Of a DNA stretch of 64,000 bases, positions 22,650 to 35,679 are shown in pieces (the stretch's first letter is position 1; every line of letters starts with the position of its first letter). The position numbers were made by a program, and so were the translations under genes. Source of the DNA: Camellia lanceoleosa (lineage: Eukaryota; Streptophyta; Magnoliopsida; Ericales; Theaceae); contig CM045767.1 of NCBI GenBank assembly GCA_025200525.1, positions 117,364,021 to 117,428,020 of the forward strand. The letters run 5' to 3'. The notes under the pieces were generated by a model. It did not search any database. It was given only the letters and a program-made list of their open reading frames with translations, and was not told the DNA's origin.

Positions 22650-23470
22650 CAAACAAATTTATAGTGGTTCGGCTTCAACTCAGCCTACATCCACTCCTCA
22701 AGCTTCACTTGAGATTTTCCACTATACTCTAGCTTCACGGGAATACTAGCAACCTCTTTACAAATGGAGCAATCATCTACGGATTTTACACAGACTTTCT
22801 AAGTCAAGAATACTGAGTGTACTACACTCTTACAAGGTTGAAAAGAATGTTTTTACTTTCACAGAAAGTTACAAGAATTATCTCTCAAAGATAGATATAA
22901 AAATGAAACTTTAGTTTTTCTATAAACCTCACACAGGAAATATGGACTTAAAAATATAAAGCTCAGTGTATAATTTCTGAAAATAGATGTGAGTGATTAT
23001 AGATCAAAGAATATTTTCAGATTTTTTGTTACTTGTTTACATTAGAGGCTTTGGTATACATAATAAAAATTATAGCCGTTATAGTCATTTGAATTTATAA
23101 TCGTTTATAGCCGTTGTACTTCCATCGTTACCAATTTGAATATCTTCCACTCCATCATTACAAATTTGAATATCTTCCACTTGAACCTTCTGAACCTTTT
23201 GAGCTGCTGTTGTGCTGACCTGTTTGAACCTCTGTTTTGGGCTGTTTGAACTCCTGATTTAATCAAATATTAAATACATTCTAACAACATTTAGGATAAA
23301 GGTTTAGGTGAGAAATAATGGGACAAAATAAATTTTGATTCTATTTTTCTTTTTCAAATAAATTAAAATATAATTAAATAAATCATCAAAATAAATTTTG
23401 GATTCTATTTTTCTCTTTCAAATAAATTAAAACATAATTAAATAAATCATCAAAATAAATAAGTCTAACA
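22394..23470 (-). repeat. 3' LTR of the Copia element
   Basis: This 1,077-bp LTR is the partner of the one at 30010-31039. The main length difference is an expanded (GA)n run at 22612-22649, plus small indels such as extra bases near 23060-23100. Confidence 0.92.
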
Positions 23471-23486
23471 ATCTCCCCCTTTTTGA
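23471..23486 (-). other. Polypurine tract of the Copia element
   Basis: The minus strand reads CAAAAAGGGGGAGAT directly before the 3' LTR start TGTTAG. This is the normal site of plus-strand priming. Confidence 0.85.
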
Positions 23487-23799
23487 TGATGCACACAATG
23501 ATGTTTTGATTTGATTTGGGAGTAAGAAAGGCTCCCCCTCAAATCATACCCCCTGAATTCATTTCTAAATACATAAATTAGCACATGTGTAATAAATAAG
23601 CTTTAATTAGAGACATGACATGAGACTAAGATATCAAACTATAAATACATAATCATCATATTAGTTTTCAAATAATACCATAATACATAACATCATATAA
23701 TTTCTCTCCTGTGACATTATCAAAAAGAAATCATGGGTCAGAATCTGGAGAAGGAGAATGAGGAAAATGATAGTAATAAATGGTATCAAAAAATAGAGA

Positions 23800-24710
23800 A
23801 GCAAAACATATATATACATTCGTATATATATATATGATTCGCCCGCATCTCGTTTTTTTTTTTCGTCTAAAATCACGTCGAACACGCGTCCTCGCTTTTG
23901 CGTTAGCTAACCGACAAAAGCGAGACGGGTCAATCAGTCAATCAGTTGCTTCGGCTCTCTCTCCCTCCTTGTTTTCTTCTCTTTAGCCTCTTCTCTTCAA
24001 CCTTCTTCTTAATCACACTTGTTTGCTTCTTGTTCTTCACCTCACTTTCTTCTATCTCTTCTTCTATCTCTTCTTCTATCTCTTCGATCTTCTTCTTTCT
24101 CGAGAGACAGAACAGAGAGACTGAGTAGAGTAGAAAGGCTGCCAAAAACGACCCTCCTTTCTAGTATATCTCTCTCTTCTACTACATGGCCTCGTCCCGT
24201 CCCCTTACTCTCTTTCCGGATCTGAATGACCCTGTAAGCGCTGCTGGGCCGAGTGTCCCGGCTCCTACTAATCCCAACCTTCCTATGATGTCAATTGAGC
24301 AAATAATGGTAGTTCAATTAGCATTGAATCCAATCATTTCACACTGACGTCCTGTATGGAGACGGTGACTGCAGTCACAAAATTGGCGTATCAACTTCAG
24401 AACAGAACGAGTGAGCTCCACCAGGTCAACGCCTAACTCGCTCTGCTCCAGCGCATGTACAAGGATGCACGAGTAGAAATAGGCGCACTGAAAGCCGAAA
24501 TAAAGAGTTTAAACGGAAGACTACCTCCATGGCCCGATTTAGAGCAACATCGTTCTTGGCCTTTGATAGTCAGCGGGGAGTCGTCGCTCTCGACGAAACA
24601 ACAGGGGTAAGGGCGTCAAGGGTCACCCAATGTGATAAAAAGAAGAAGAAAACGATGGAAAAGGCGAGTAAGTAAGATCGGCGTATGGCCGGAAAAAAAT
24701 CAAGGTTTTT
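23800..24710 (+). pseudogene. Opposite-strand coding cassette between Copia pol and 3' LTR
   Basis: This stretch, antisense to the element's own genes, looks like the start of a plant gene. It has an AT-rich TATA-like run (23807-23836), a 340-bp CT-rich leader, then ATG at 24186 opening a 53-codon frame (MASSRPLTLFPDLNDPVSAA..., Pro-rich) that ends at 24347. After a shift, a second frame (24356-24610) gives TKLAYQLQNRTSELHQV, a stop, then LQRMYKDARVEIGALKAEIK, a heptad-like coiled coil. I do not recognise the family. It looks like a decayed protein of about 130 residues. Antisense ORFs have been described in some plant LTR retrotransposons, but whether this is one, or a captured host fragment, is open. 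Confidence 0.5.
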
Positions 24711-25246
24711 TTTTTTGTATGTTTATTTTGATCGGCATGTGACAGTCAAAAAAATGAAGGGTGTTTTTTTTTATGTAAATATTTGTATTTTGATTTGTTT
24801 TTGTTTTTATATTTAAGTACTGAAAAACGAAATTAAAAAGCAGAAAAAAAATAAAAAAATTAAGTCCAAACAAAAAATAATAATAAGAAAAAAAATAAAA
24901 ATAAAAGAAATTAAGCCTAATAGCAAAATTTTTAAAAAAAATAAATTAAAATAAAATAATACTAGCAGAAATTAAACTTAATAGGATGTTGGTGTTGCTG
25001 GAATGGTAATGCAAAAAAAATACCATGAGGGTTTAAAAAGAATCAATATATGCAAAGTTAACTTTACCTCAAGATGCAGAACAAAAAAAAAAAAATTACA
25101 CAGTTGAGACTAGTAAACTGTCAAAGAGAATAAATGTATGAAAGACTTGAGAACATTCAACTGATATAAATGTTTCCATATCAATGTAACAATACACATA
25201 TATCATTTTAACAAAAATTCAAGTTTCACAGTCATAACAAAACTTT
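24711..25246. other. A-rich spacer of the Copia element
   Basis: Between pol and the opposite-strand cassette the DNA is dominated by A-runs on the plus strand (24835-24960). No frame or motif is visible. Confidence 0.4.
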
Positions 25247-28200
25247 TTAAGTAAAAATCGACATTCCAAACTCGCCACGAATAAAATTGAAACGATCCTT
25301 ACTTAGAGGTTTTGTGAAAATATCTGTCAATTGCTTGTCGGTGTTTACAAATTCAAGTACAATATTCCCTTTTTGAACATGATCTCTTAAAAAATGATGT
25401 CGAATTTCAATACGTTTTGTTCATAAGTGTTAAACCGGATTTTTGCTTAAATTGATGGCACTAGTATTATTACATTTAATAGGGATATGATCATAATGCA
25501 AATCAAAGTCCTCCAATTGTTGTTTCATCCAAAGTATTTGGGCACAACAACTTCCAGAAGCTATATATTCAGCTTCGGCCGTTGATAAAGCAACAGAATT
25601 TTACTTTTTGCTAAACCAAGATACTAATGAGTTACCAAGAAAGTGACAAGTGTCACTGGTACTTTTTCTATCAAGTTTGCATCCGGCAAAGTCGGCATCC
25701 GAGTAACTAATTAAATCAAATGCAACACCTCTACGGTAAAACAATCCCAAATTTTGAGTGCCAACAAAATATCTAAAAATTCTTTTAACAACACTGAGAT
25801 GTGATTCCTTAAGATTTGATTGATATCTAGCACACATACAAATAATAAACATAATATTGGGTCCACTTGCAGTTAAATAAAAAAGTGAGCCGATTATACC
25901 TCGATATTTTGTGTGATCAATGGACTTACCTTTTTCATCCTTATCTAGCTTAATGGATGTGCTCATAAGTGTTCTAGCTATTTTTGAGTCATACATACCA
26001 AACTTTTTGAGTAATTCTTTTGTGTACTTAGCTTGGTTGATAAAAATTCATTCATTACATTGTTTAATTTGAAGCCCAAGGAAATAATTTAGCTCTCCTA
26101 TCATGCTTATCTCGAACTCACCTTGCATACACTTAGCAAATTCCTTATACAAAGTTTCATTGGTAGCACTAAATATAATGTCATCCACATATATTTACAC
26201 AATAAGTAAATCATCATTTTTAGTTTTAACAAAAAGTGTGGTGTCAATCGTTCCTCTAGAAAAATTATTTTCAATCAAAAATTTACTTAATTGTTCATAC
26301 CATGCACAAGGTGTTTATTTCAAACCATATAAAGCTTTTGATAGTTTAAAAACATAATTTGAAAAAGTATGATCTTCAAAACCTGAAGGTTGTTTAACAT
26401 AAACTTCCTCATTTATAAAACCATTAAGAAATGCACTTTTTACATCCATTTGATAAAGTTTAAAATCTCTAAAACATTCAAATGCAAGTAACATGTGAAT
26501 GGCTTCTAATATAGCAACCGGAGCAAAGGTTTCATTGAAATCAATACCTTCTTCTTGATTGTATCATTGTGCAACAAGTCTAGCCTTATTTCTTATAATT
26601 GTGCCGGATTCATCAAGTTTGTTTCGAAAGATCCATTTGGTACCGATAATAATATGATCTTTAGGTTTTGGCACAAGTTCTCACACTTTGTTTCTCTCAA
26701 ATTGGTTAAGCTCTTCATGCATAGCTATCATCCAATGTTCATCGAATTCGACTTCTTGAAAGTTTTTAGGCTCAATCTATGAGAGAAAAGCCAAGTTACT
26801 ACAAATATTTCTAAGTGAAGAGCAAGTTTCAATACCTTTTGTAGGGTCACCTAGGATTAAATCCTTAGGGTGATTATGAATAAACTTCCATTCTCTTGGC
26901 AAATCATCATTGTTTCATCCTTCTTGAGGTGGGAGAATATGTTGTTCAATCTCTTTGTTCAACTTACATAATTGGTTCTCTTCTTTGTAGATACTTGAAT
27001 CTTTCACATTTTGTTCCAAATCTATATTATCACTAACAATTTGCTTTTGAGCAGAGATGTTAGTTTCATCAAATGCCACATGTATAGATTCTTCCACAAC
27101 AAGAGTTCTTTTGTTAAAAACACGAAAGCTTTACTAGTTAAGGAATAGCAAAAAAAAATTGCTTCATTAGATTTTGAATCAAATTTACCTAAGTTATCCT
27201 TACCATTATTATGCACAAAATATTTACAACCAAAAACATACAAGTGACTAATGTTGGGCTTTCTATTATGCCAAAGTTCATAAAGAGGTTTTTTTTAGAA
27301 TAGGTCTAATTAATGCACGATTTAAAATATAGTATGTGATGTGAACGGCTTCGGCCCAAAAATATTTAGGAAGATTATTTTTACAAAGTATTGTTTTACT
27401 CATCTCTTCTAAAGTTCTGTTCTTCCTTTCTACTACATCATTTTGTTGAGGGGTTTTAGGTGCTGAAAAATTATGTCCAATACCATACTCATCACAAAAC
27501 AATTCAAATTTCTCATTTTCAAGTTCTCTACCATGGTCGGTTCGAATATTAGTAATAAGAAAGCCTTTTTCATTTTGAATTCTACGACAGAGTTTTGTGA
27601 AAGAAGAAAAGGTTTCATCTTTGTGTGCTAAAAACATAACCCATGTAAATTTTGAATAATCATCAACAATAACAAGACAATAATGTTTATCACCTAGACT
27701 AGATGTCCTCGAGGAACCAAATAAATCCATATGCAATAGTTGTAAAGGTGTAGTTGTGAAAATATGAGATTTTGATTTAAATGATGTTTTAGTTTGCTTT
27801 TCTTGTTGACAAGCACTATAAAGATGACCTTTTTCAAATTTAATTTTTGGAAGTCCAATGACCAAATTATTTCTCAAAAGTTTAGCAATTAAATCTATAT
27901 GAACATGACCAAGTCTTCTATTCCATAACCAACTATTTTCATTATTAACATATACACATTTAACATCACTAGCATAAAGATCATTAAGATGAAAAACATA
28001 AACATTATCATGGAGATTACCAACGAATAAAGCTTTATGATCATTTGTGCTTTCAATTGTGCAATCTGATTTATCAAAAATAACTCGATTATCTTTATCA
28101 CATAGTTGACTAATACTAAGTAGGTTATGCTTAAGTCCATCAACAAGTAAAACATTTTCAATAGAAGAGTTAGGAGAAATACCGATGCTACCAATACCGA

Positions 28201-28350
28201 TGATTTTTCCTTTTTTGTTATCTCCAAAAGTAACAAATCTTCCATCTTTCGATGATAGTTTAATAAAAAATGATTTATCTCCGGTCATGTGTCTGGAACA
28301 TCCACTATCAAGGTACCACTTCCCTTCTTTAGCTTTGGACTTAAAATAAA
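25247..28350 (-). pseudogene. pol: Copia pol (protease-integrase-RT-RNase H), broken
   Basis: In order on the minus strand: protease with YLDSGCSRHMTGD (about 28270-28310, Asp-Ser-Gly active site); a GAG-pre-integrase zinc region (near 27890); an integrase core with DLFG, VDDYSKF, RTDHGRE and PQQNDVVERKNRTL (27300-27740), keeping the D-D-E triad; reverse transcriptase with ALYGLK-like and YVDD motifs (the latter near 26184-26195); and RNase H with YSDADFAGC and STAEAEYIA (25500-25720), ending TAA at 25247. The largest uninterrupted piece is 27278-28288 (336 residues). Numerous stops and several frame changes separate the pieces, so no polyprotein can be made. The order INT before RT identifies Copia. 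Confidence 0.9.
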
Positions 28351-28399
28351 CCTATAAGATAACAATCAAGTGTTATTTTTTGGTACCCATAGTTTCTTG

Positions 28400-29952
28400 G
28401 GTCCTTCTTAGTTAGTTTTGTTAGATCCCTTAATAGTCTAAATCTTTTTAATTCTCATGTTTATATTATTTTTGAATGGACAAGAAGATATATAATGGCC
28501 TTTCTTTCTACAATAATGACAAGTAATATAAGGGTGAGTCATGAGAGGTGCCTTTTCAAAAATTGTATTGAGATTCTTTTATTTTTTAATAGGGTCATAT
28601 CCAATGCCCGCCTTATCGAAAACGCATCTTTGATTTTCAAGAAGCATGTTAAGATTGTCTCTACCTTTTACAAAATTTTTAAGTGTTTTTGTTAAATCAT
28701 CAAATTGTTTTGTAAAACAATTTTCTCATTAGAGATGGTGTCAAAATCATTTTTCAAAACAATTTTTTCTTTCTTTAATTCTTTTACATTAATAAATAAA
28801 GATGCAACAGATTTCTTCAACACATTATTTTTAGCACAAACTTTTCTAAATTCATCTTGTAGTTCATGGAATGCACTTTCAAGTTCTTCATAAAAAGTAG
28901 TTATCTCATCTTGAGTAGAGTCTTCATCTTCAAGAGCCATGAGACATAAGTTGGCTACTTCATTTTTAATTTCATCACTTGAGCTTTCATCTTCACTTTC
29001 TCCCCAAGCTGCTACCATGGCCTTTTTGTTTCTTTTGTTATCTTTTCCATGATTCTTTAATTTTGGACAATCCATCTTCATATGTCTAGGACTTTTGCAC
29101 TCATAGCAAATTATAGGCTCTTTCTTATTACCTTTGTTATACTCTTTCTTAAAAGGTTTTCTTCCTCCATAATTGTTTTTCTTGAAGTGCTTTTTGAGAT
29201 TTCTACTAAACATGGCATAGCTTTCATCCTCACTAGAGTTTTCATGTTCTTCTTCATTTGATGAGACTTTGAATGCAATTCTACTTTTGTTTTTGTTTTC
29301 AACATCCTCATGTCCTTTCATGGTGATCTCATGAGTCATAAGGGAACCCATAAGCTCATCCAATCTAAGTGTGGAGAGATTTTTGGCTTCTATAATGGTT
29401 GTGACCTTTACTTCTCAATTCTTTAGTAAACACCTAAGAATTTTTCTTACCAACTCACTATTAGTATAAGTTTTGCCAAGATATTTCAAAGAGTTTACAA
29501 TTTCAGTAAATCTAGTAAACATACTTCAAACAGATTTATCAGAGTTCATTTTAAATAATTCATAATTATGAAGAAGCATATCAATACAAGATTCCTTCAC
29601 TTGGTTTGTACCTTCATACGTTACCTCAAGTTTGTCCCAAATTTCTTTTGCCGAATCACAACTTGAAATTCTATTATACTCCTTAGAGTCTAATCCACAA
29701 ATAAGGGTAAGTTTGGTTTTAGCATTGGCTTGCAATAATTTCTGATCTCTCTCATCACATTCATCTTCAGTTTTAGGTACACTAATATTGTACTAATTTG
29801 GTAGGAATTTTCGGACATTTGGTGACAATAATCCACATGGCATAATCAGTGGCTTGTAGGTATAGGGTCATCATATCCTTCCAATGACTGTAGTTGTTTC
29901 CGTCAAATAATGGTGGCCTATTTGTGGTTTGTCCTTCAGCTAAGGTTGCCAT
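28400..29952 (-). pseudogene. gag: Copia gag, broken
   Basis: The capsid-like protein starts at 29952 (MATLAEGQTTNRPPLFDGNN...) with the usual HWK and tandem Trp context. It contains the KLTLICGLDSKEYNRISSC segment typical of UBN2-like Copia gag, then an acidic Ser/Glu-rich region. A zinc knuckle CYECKSPRHMKMDC lies near 29066-29107, a long coiled coil near 28700-28900, and a second knuckle CHYCRKKGHYISSC near 28478-28522. Both knuckles keep the CX2CX4HX4C spacing. In-frame stops and shifts occur near 29790 (after KLVQY), near 29415 and after 28692. In life it would package the RNA in virus-like particles. It is now a pseudogene. Confidence 0.85.
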
Positions 29953-29995
29953 AGATCAAAACTCCTAGATTGTTAGATCTAAAACAAGAGTCTAG

Positions 29996-30008
29996 ACTCT
30001 AATACTAA
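29996..30008 (-). other. Primer-binding site of the Copia element
   Basis: The minus strand reads TTAGTATTAGAGTC next to the 5' LTR. It is a degenerate form of TGGTATCAGAGC, complementary to initiator tRNA-Met. Confidence 0.6.
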
Positions 30009-30009
30009 T

Positions 30010-31039
30010 TGTTACCCAAAAGACAACCTAAGAGGGGAGGTGAATTAGGTTTTTACAATTAAAAAATAATAATACCCTAATAAAAATTATGACTAGCACA
30101 ATAAATAAATATAGTTAATGAAATAAAAATAATTAAAACAAATTTTCTAACAAGTATGTCAGTTAATGATTTTAACACAGTAAAAATGTGAAATATAGCT
30201 ACAGCAATTTAAATAAAATAAAGAGATAAGAGAGAGAGAGGCAAATAAATTTACAGTGGTTCGGCTTCAACTCGGTCTACGTCTACTCTTCAAGTTTCAT
30301 TTGAGATTTTTCACTATGCTCTAGCTTCACGGAGGTGCTCGCAACCTCTTTACAAATGGAGCAATCCTCCACGGATTTTACACAGACTTTCTAAGTCAAA
30401 AATACTGAGTGTACTACACTCTTACAAGGTTGAAAAGAATGTATTTTTGCTTTCACAGAAAGTTACAAGAATTATCTCTCAAAGATAGATATAAAAATGA
30501 AGTTTTGGTTTTTCTGTAAACCTCACACAGAAAAAATGGGCTTAAAGCTATAAGGCTCAGTGTATAATTTCTGAGAAAATATGTGAGTGATTATAGATCA
30601 AAGAATATTTTCAGGTTTTTTGTCACTTGTTTACATTAGAAGCTTTGGTATATATAATGAAAATTATAGCCGTTTATAGCCGTTGTGCTTCCATCGTTAC
30701 CAATTTGAATATCTTCTACTCCATCATTACAAATTTGAATATCTTCCACTTGAACCTTCTGAACCTTTTGAGCTATTTGTTGTCTGAAATTTGAACCTCT
30801 GCTTTTGAAATGTTTTGAACTCCTGATTTAATCAAATATTAAATACATTCTAACAACATTTAAGATAAAGGTTTATGTGAGAAATAATGGGACAAAATAA
30901 ATTTTGATTCTATTTTTATTTTTCAAATAAATTAAAATATAATTAAATAAATCATCAAAATAAATTTTGAATTCTATTTTTTTCTTTCAAATAAATTAAA
31001 ATATAATTAAATAAATCATCAAAATAAATAAGTCTAACA
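30010..31039 (-). repeat. 5' LTR of the Copia element
   Basis: This 1,030-bp LTR reads TGTTAGACTTATTTATTTTG at its start and GGGTAACA at its end on the minus strand. It matches the 3' LTR closely over its whole length. Its GA microsatellite is short (about 30229-30241). Confidence 0.92.
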
Positions 31040-31814
31040 TCATTCTAATTGAATTTTTTTTGTTAGAAAATTTTGCTTGCAAGTCATTTTCCTTTTCAAA
31101 TATAATACTTAAATGTGATTATCTTATCATATTCTTTTTGTGGAGAGTAAGGATATATAAGCATTGGGTTGGCCAGGCCGACACTATATACTAAGAATAT
31201 GTATGTCATCTCAATCAGGGCCTGGCTTGGCCCGACATTAAACCTAACCTAACCACTCTAAGTTTTATTATAAAATAATGTTTAAATTTCAAATTCATTC
31301 ACTTAACTCAATACATATATGTTTATTTTTTTTCACGTTAAAGGGCTATTAAATTTTTTAATCGTTTCTACTAACTATTTAAATTGAAAATATTAATAAA
31401 TTTTAATTACAAAATAAATATGATTTTGTAAGAAATGCTTTAATCTAAGATATAGAAAAGCATATATATATATATTTTCTTGTATTATTTTTTTAATTTA
31501 TTTTGTAACTAAATAATATAAAAATTAATATTTTCAAATACGCGGGCTAGGCTGGCCGGGTTAAAATTCTTTATCCCAAGTCCGACTACAAATTAAATAG
31601 ACTCCAAAATTTTGGTTAGTCCTACTTTATGAGCTAAATACTTTTTAAAATTCTAAAAATATTGGACTGGTGCCGGCGATTACACCGATGGCCACTCCTT
31701 GTAGAGAGTAATAGTGTGAGATCAATTATCTTGAAATTACAATTCAGAATAAGTTGTCCCAAGATGGACATTATTAAAAGGATCGAGTTTTTTTTGGGTT
31801 GACCATCTCAATTT
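31040..31814. other. Gene-free stretch, possible decayed hAT-type element
   Basis: GC-rich words GGGTTGGCCAGGCCGAC (31165-31181) and GGCCTGGCTTGGCCCGAC near 31217, and GGGCTAGGCTGGCCGGG near 31545-31561, resemble termini of plant hAT MITEs. I cannot define ends or a duplication. Confidence 0.3.
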
Positions 31815-32160
31815 GAGAGTGTGTTTAGGTAGACCTATTTTGATACTAATTTCAATGATTCAAACCCTTTACCTTTTATGACTCATTAAATAGAATATTC
31901 ATATAAAAATTAAAGATAATCAGATATCGATAGTTATATGTTTGAATTAAATTTGTATTACAAAAAATGAATAATTATTCTTAAAATTATATTTACCGCC
32001 TATCTTTTTAAAATAAATATAAGTCAAACATATATTATCAATGTCTAATCATCTTTATTTTTTACATAAATATATTTTTTTAACGAATCTCAAAAATTAA
32101 ACCGTTTGAATCATCAAAATCAGTTCCAAAATGAGTTTAGTAAATCCAAATGTTTAAATG
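31815..32160. mobile_element. Foldback MITE, decayed
   Basis: The left arm (31824-31930) and the reverse complement of the right arm (32050-32155) share blocks CATTTTG or TATTTTG, TTTCAATGATTCAAAC / TTTTGATGATTCAAAC, and AAAAATTAAAGATAAT / AAAAATAAAGATGATT. Neither end nor flanking duplication is exact. Confidence 0.5.
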
Positions 32161-34348
32161 ACAATGAAAAATGTTTAAAACTCTCATAAATCTTGCACAA
32201 TTCAACTCACAATAATATGATCTCACAAGTGTTAATTTTTAATTGATTATATACTCAATGATATAAGACTCATCACCATTACCATATCATTATGAATGCA
32301 TCTGTACATGCAAAATATGAATCTCTAATATTATTGAGATGATAATTTAAGAAAAAAAATATATTTTTTAAAATTCTATGATAAAAATATGGTGGTGCTT
32401 GGCAATGATATCGTGGTGGTGGGGTTAGAACATTCATGTAGGAGGAGTAACATGATTGATGTGGTGGGGATGACAGAACATTTTATTAGCAAGTGTAAAT
32501 TAAATTTTTTTTATTTTTTATTTTTTAAGATTGTTAACATTTTTGTGCCTATCAACTGCCGTTGGATCCTAGTTCCAAAAAAAAAAAAAAAAAACAACTG
32601 CCGTTCGATCTTTATTTCTTGGAAGGTGGCTGATCCTCCAATTATTATAATTTTTTTTGGAGTGGACCAACACACCAGGGCCCAAAAGTTATGACAAATG
32701 CATGAAACATGGGCCCCCATGGACACCGTTATGTCTTCACCCTCTCTTCCTTCCTTTTCACTGGGCTACTTTGTTTGATAAGAACTAATTATTTTTCTTA
32801 TTTGCTTTAAGTTTAAAGTAAATAAATTTGTTCACGAAGATTCTCCAGGGATCATGATTTGAAGCCCACCCCCTCAACTCTCCAAATCAAGAGCTCGTGA
32901 TGGTGATGGTGATTTGTAAATCAAGTTAGAGTTCGCATGAAAATTTTTATCTAAATCATGATCACAATTCGCAATAATCATGAAGGGAGAGACGGCTGGG
33001 AAAGATGAGAGGAGAGAGGGAGGAGCGTAGAGAAATGTGGGGTGGTTGCGACGGCGGGAGAGGATGGGAAGAGGTGGGGAGGGGTTCGGTCGCCTATTCC
33101 TAAATTAGGGTTTGCAAATAAAAAAAAGGAGAAGATTGGATAGAGAAAAGAAGGTAATTTGATAATTTTTCTCAATAATTATTTTACGATCAGTACAATC
33201 TTTCATGTCCCTTGAAATTATTTTTTCTATTCCCCAACCCATTTTAATTATTTTTGTTCTTCCTATTTATTTAAGAGTTGGACATATTATTCCACTATAG
33301 AAAAATATTTTCAGAGATTTTTTTTTTCAAGTGAAAGAAAATATACAAATAATTTTATTTTCATTAATTATGTAAAAAAAAAATTGAGAGAAAATAATTA
33401 CTTCTGGAAATAATTATAATAAGACTTGTACTTTTATACAATTATGCATGTAAGAACTAAAAATGAAAACATTTTATTTTCTTTCTAATTTTTTGTTTCC
33501 CTTGCGCAATTTCAGTGGTCGATGAAACAATCTGAAGCAGGCTTTGCCTTCACCCTAATCAACAAAAATTACAAATTTTAATAGCTTAAAAGTTATTTTC
33601 CATTTTTTTTGAAATGTGAGATATTTTTTGAAATAAAATCTTACCAATGTGCCGCCGCCACCCCCATCACTAAACCTCTACATCATCACGAACACGTTTC
33701 AAAATTGCAACCAAGCATAAAAAAACATTTTTTTTACCAAAAATATTTTTTACTGAAACGAACAGAATACGATCAAACCCGATCCTCCCCTTGAAAGGCA
33801 TCAAAGACCGTTGACAATTTTTCTCTGATGAATGTAGAGGAAGTAGTGAAACCAGTTTCAATCATTCAACGATTCCACCAACTTTACCTATGATTCCACC
33901 AACTTTACCAGACAACCATCAGCTAAAGCAAGTTGCAGAGTGGCCTCACCACCCCATTATTCATGCGTCTTCAACAACCCTGAAACATCAGCAAATTTCA
34001 ATTGTACGCTTGCAAAGCAGCATTTTCACAAGTTGCAAAATGCAAGACCTAGTACTCCTGTTTTGCTGCAGAGCTTTGCAGATTGCTAGATATTAGCAAC
34101 TTTGCCCTTGCAATTCAAACAGTGGCTATCGAGGCCTAATAATGAACAAATGAACGTTCCCAAATCCAGATCGCCTCAGAATTTGCAGCATATCAGATAT
34201 CAGAAGATATCAGTGCATGCACTGTGCTGAAAAGAAATCCCATTTCGCCAAAAGCACCTTTAATACCAATGTGGCTTATCATAGTATGATCATTCCGCAA
34301 TCTGCTTTTCTTTGTTTTGGGTTTTGATTCACTCCTTAATTGAAAACT

Positions 34349-34383
<35 letters not shown>

Positions 34384-34714
34384 AATCAAGAAGAGAAGGA
34401 GCAATATCAGGACATATTTTAACAAATTACTGACCAAATAACAACTTCAACAATGGAATGCAACAAACCAGAACTTCTAAGGTAATTCACTCCAAATATA
34501 GTAGTAGTAGAAAAGAAAACCAAAAAAAAGGCAGAAAATAGGGAGAAAGGAGGAAGGTAGACACTACTCTACAGCAACAGCAATACAAGCAGTATGCCAG
34601 AAGTAATGATATCAGGCACAACTATGCAAGGCTTCAATTTTATTTTATTTTTATATATATACTTTTTGCTTGAGAAATATCACTTGCGCTTGTAAAAGCA
34701 TATGTGAGATCTAG
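32161..34714. other. Intergenic DNA 3' of the kinase gene
   Basis: No credible gene is present. There is a short A18 run at 32577-32594 between two near-copies of CAACTGCCGTT(G/C)GATC, a (GA)n run at 34353-34380, and mixed low-complexity sequence. The last few hundred bases before 34715 should include the 3' untranslated region of the kinase gene. Confidence 0.45.
34353..34380. repeat. (GA)n microsatellite
   Basis: An uninterrupted GA run of about 14 units, 3' of the kinase gene. Confidence 0.95.
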
Positions 34715-35629
34715 TTACAAGGGATAGTCACACCTTCTCAGGTCTCTTGTGAAGAAGGGATGTCTAAGAGCTTCCCTTGCTTTGAGCCGCTCTGCTGGGT
34801 CATATCGCAGAAGCCCTTGTAAGAGATCAATCAGATCACCAGCAGAGTGATCCACATGCCGCATTATCAGGTTCTGCAAGTATTATAAAAAATAAAATAA
34901 TAAAAAAAGGAGAGAGAGAGAGAGAGAGAGAGAAGAAGAAGAAGAAGAAGAAGAAGAAGAACAAGAAGAAATTAACACATAACGAAGACAAGGGAAAATA
35001 TTATAAGAACAAGATAATGGTCTCTTTATTTTTTTGGTTACATCGGAAATAAAGATGATGGTCTCTGAAGATGTATTTACATGATCATAAACCAGGCATC
35101 ATTTATCAATATTAGAAATGCAAAAGACATGGAAAACCTACAAAACAAGTGGGAAACATACAAGACATTTTATGGCCTGCATAATCAATAGGACAGTTGT
35201 TCAAAATGATATGTTGATGATGTAAGCTTTGGGGGCAATTGGTTGTCAAATGTGAAATCAAATCTTTGGTTTTGGTTCAAGTCTTCTTGTATTTGCTTGT
35301 CCCTCGTTATGTTTGCTAGTGTGCAATGTGTTTTATGTAATTATGTGCATCCCATTTTAAATAGTTGCATCTCTCCATATGCCCAAGGGGATCGCATGAG
35401 AGTAAGGATGTGAAAGGCATGGCACAGGAGTTTGGCCACACAAACAAGCATTTTGACGATAAAATAGATACTCAAGTTACACCCTTTCTAACTGCTTGCA
35501 CTTTCAAGGCAACTGGTTGTCCAACATGAGAAATAGAAAGAATAAATTATGCAATATGTTGTAGCATGCAAGAATGCGAGGACAAGTCTTGTAAGAAAAT
35601 TTTAGAGAGCCTCTTGTGGGTGTGTGTGG

Positions 35630-35679
<50 letters not shown>

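Larger units (their letters stand above)
22394..31039 (-). mobile_element. Full-length Ty1/Copia retrotransposon, SIRE/Maximus-like
   Basis: This 8,646-bp element on the minus strand is flanked by a perfect TCATT target duplication (22389-22393 and 31040-31044). In element order it has the 5' LTR (30010-31039), primer site, gag (about 28.4-29.95 kb), protease, integrase, reverse transcriptase and RNase H (to 25247), a 1.8-kb non-pol region, polypurine tract and 3' LTR (22394-23470). The Copia order (integrase before reverse transcriptase), the long coiled-coil gag and the extra 3' region point to the SIRE/Maximus lineage. Stops and frameshifts throughout make it non-autonomous today. Confidence 0.92.

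Noticed and set aside
32978..33175. 65-residue minus-strand frame with Pro/Ser-rich end
   Set aside because: It is short and low complexity, with no splice-consistent continuation.
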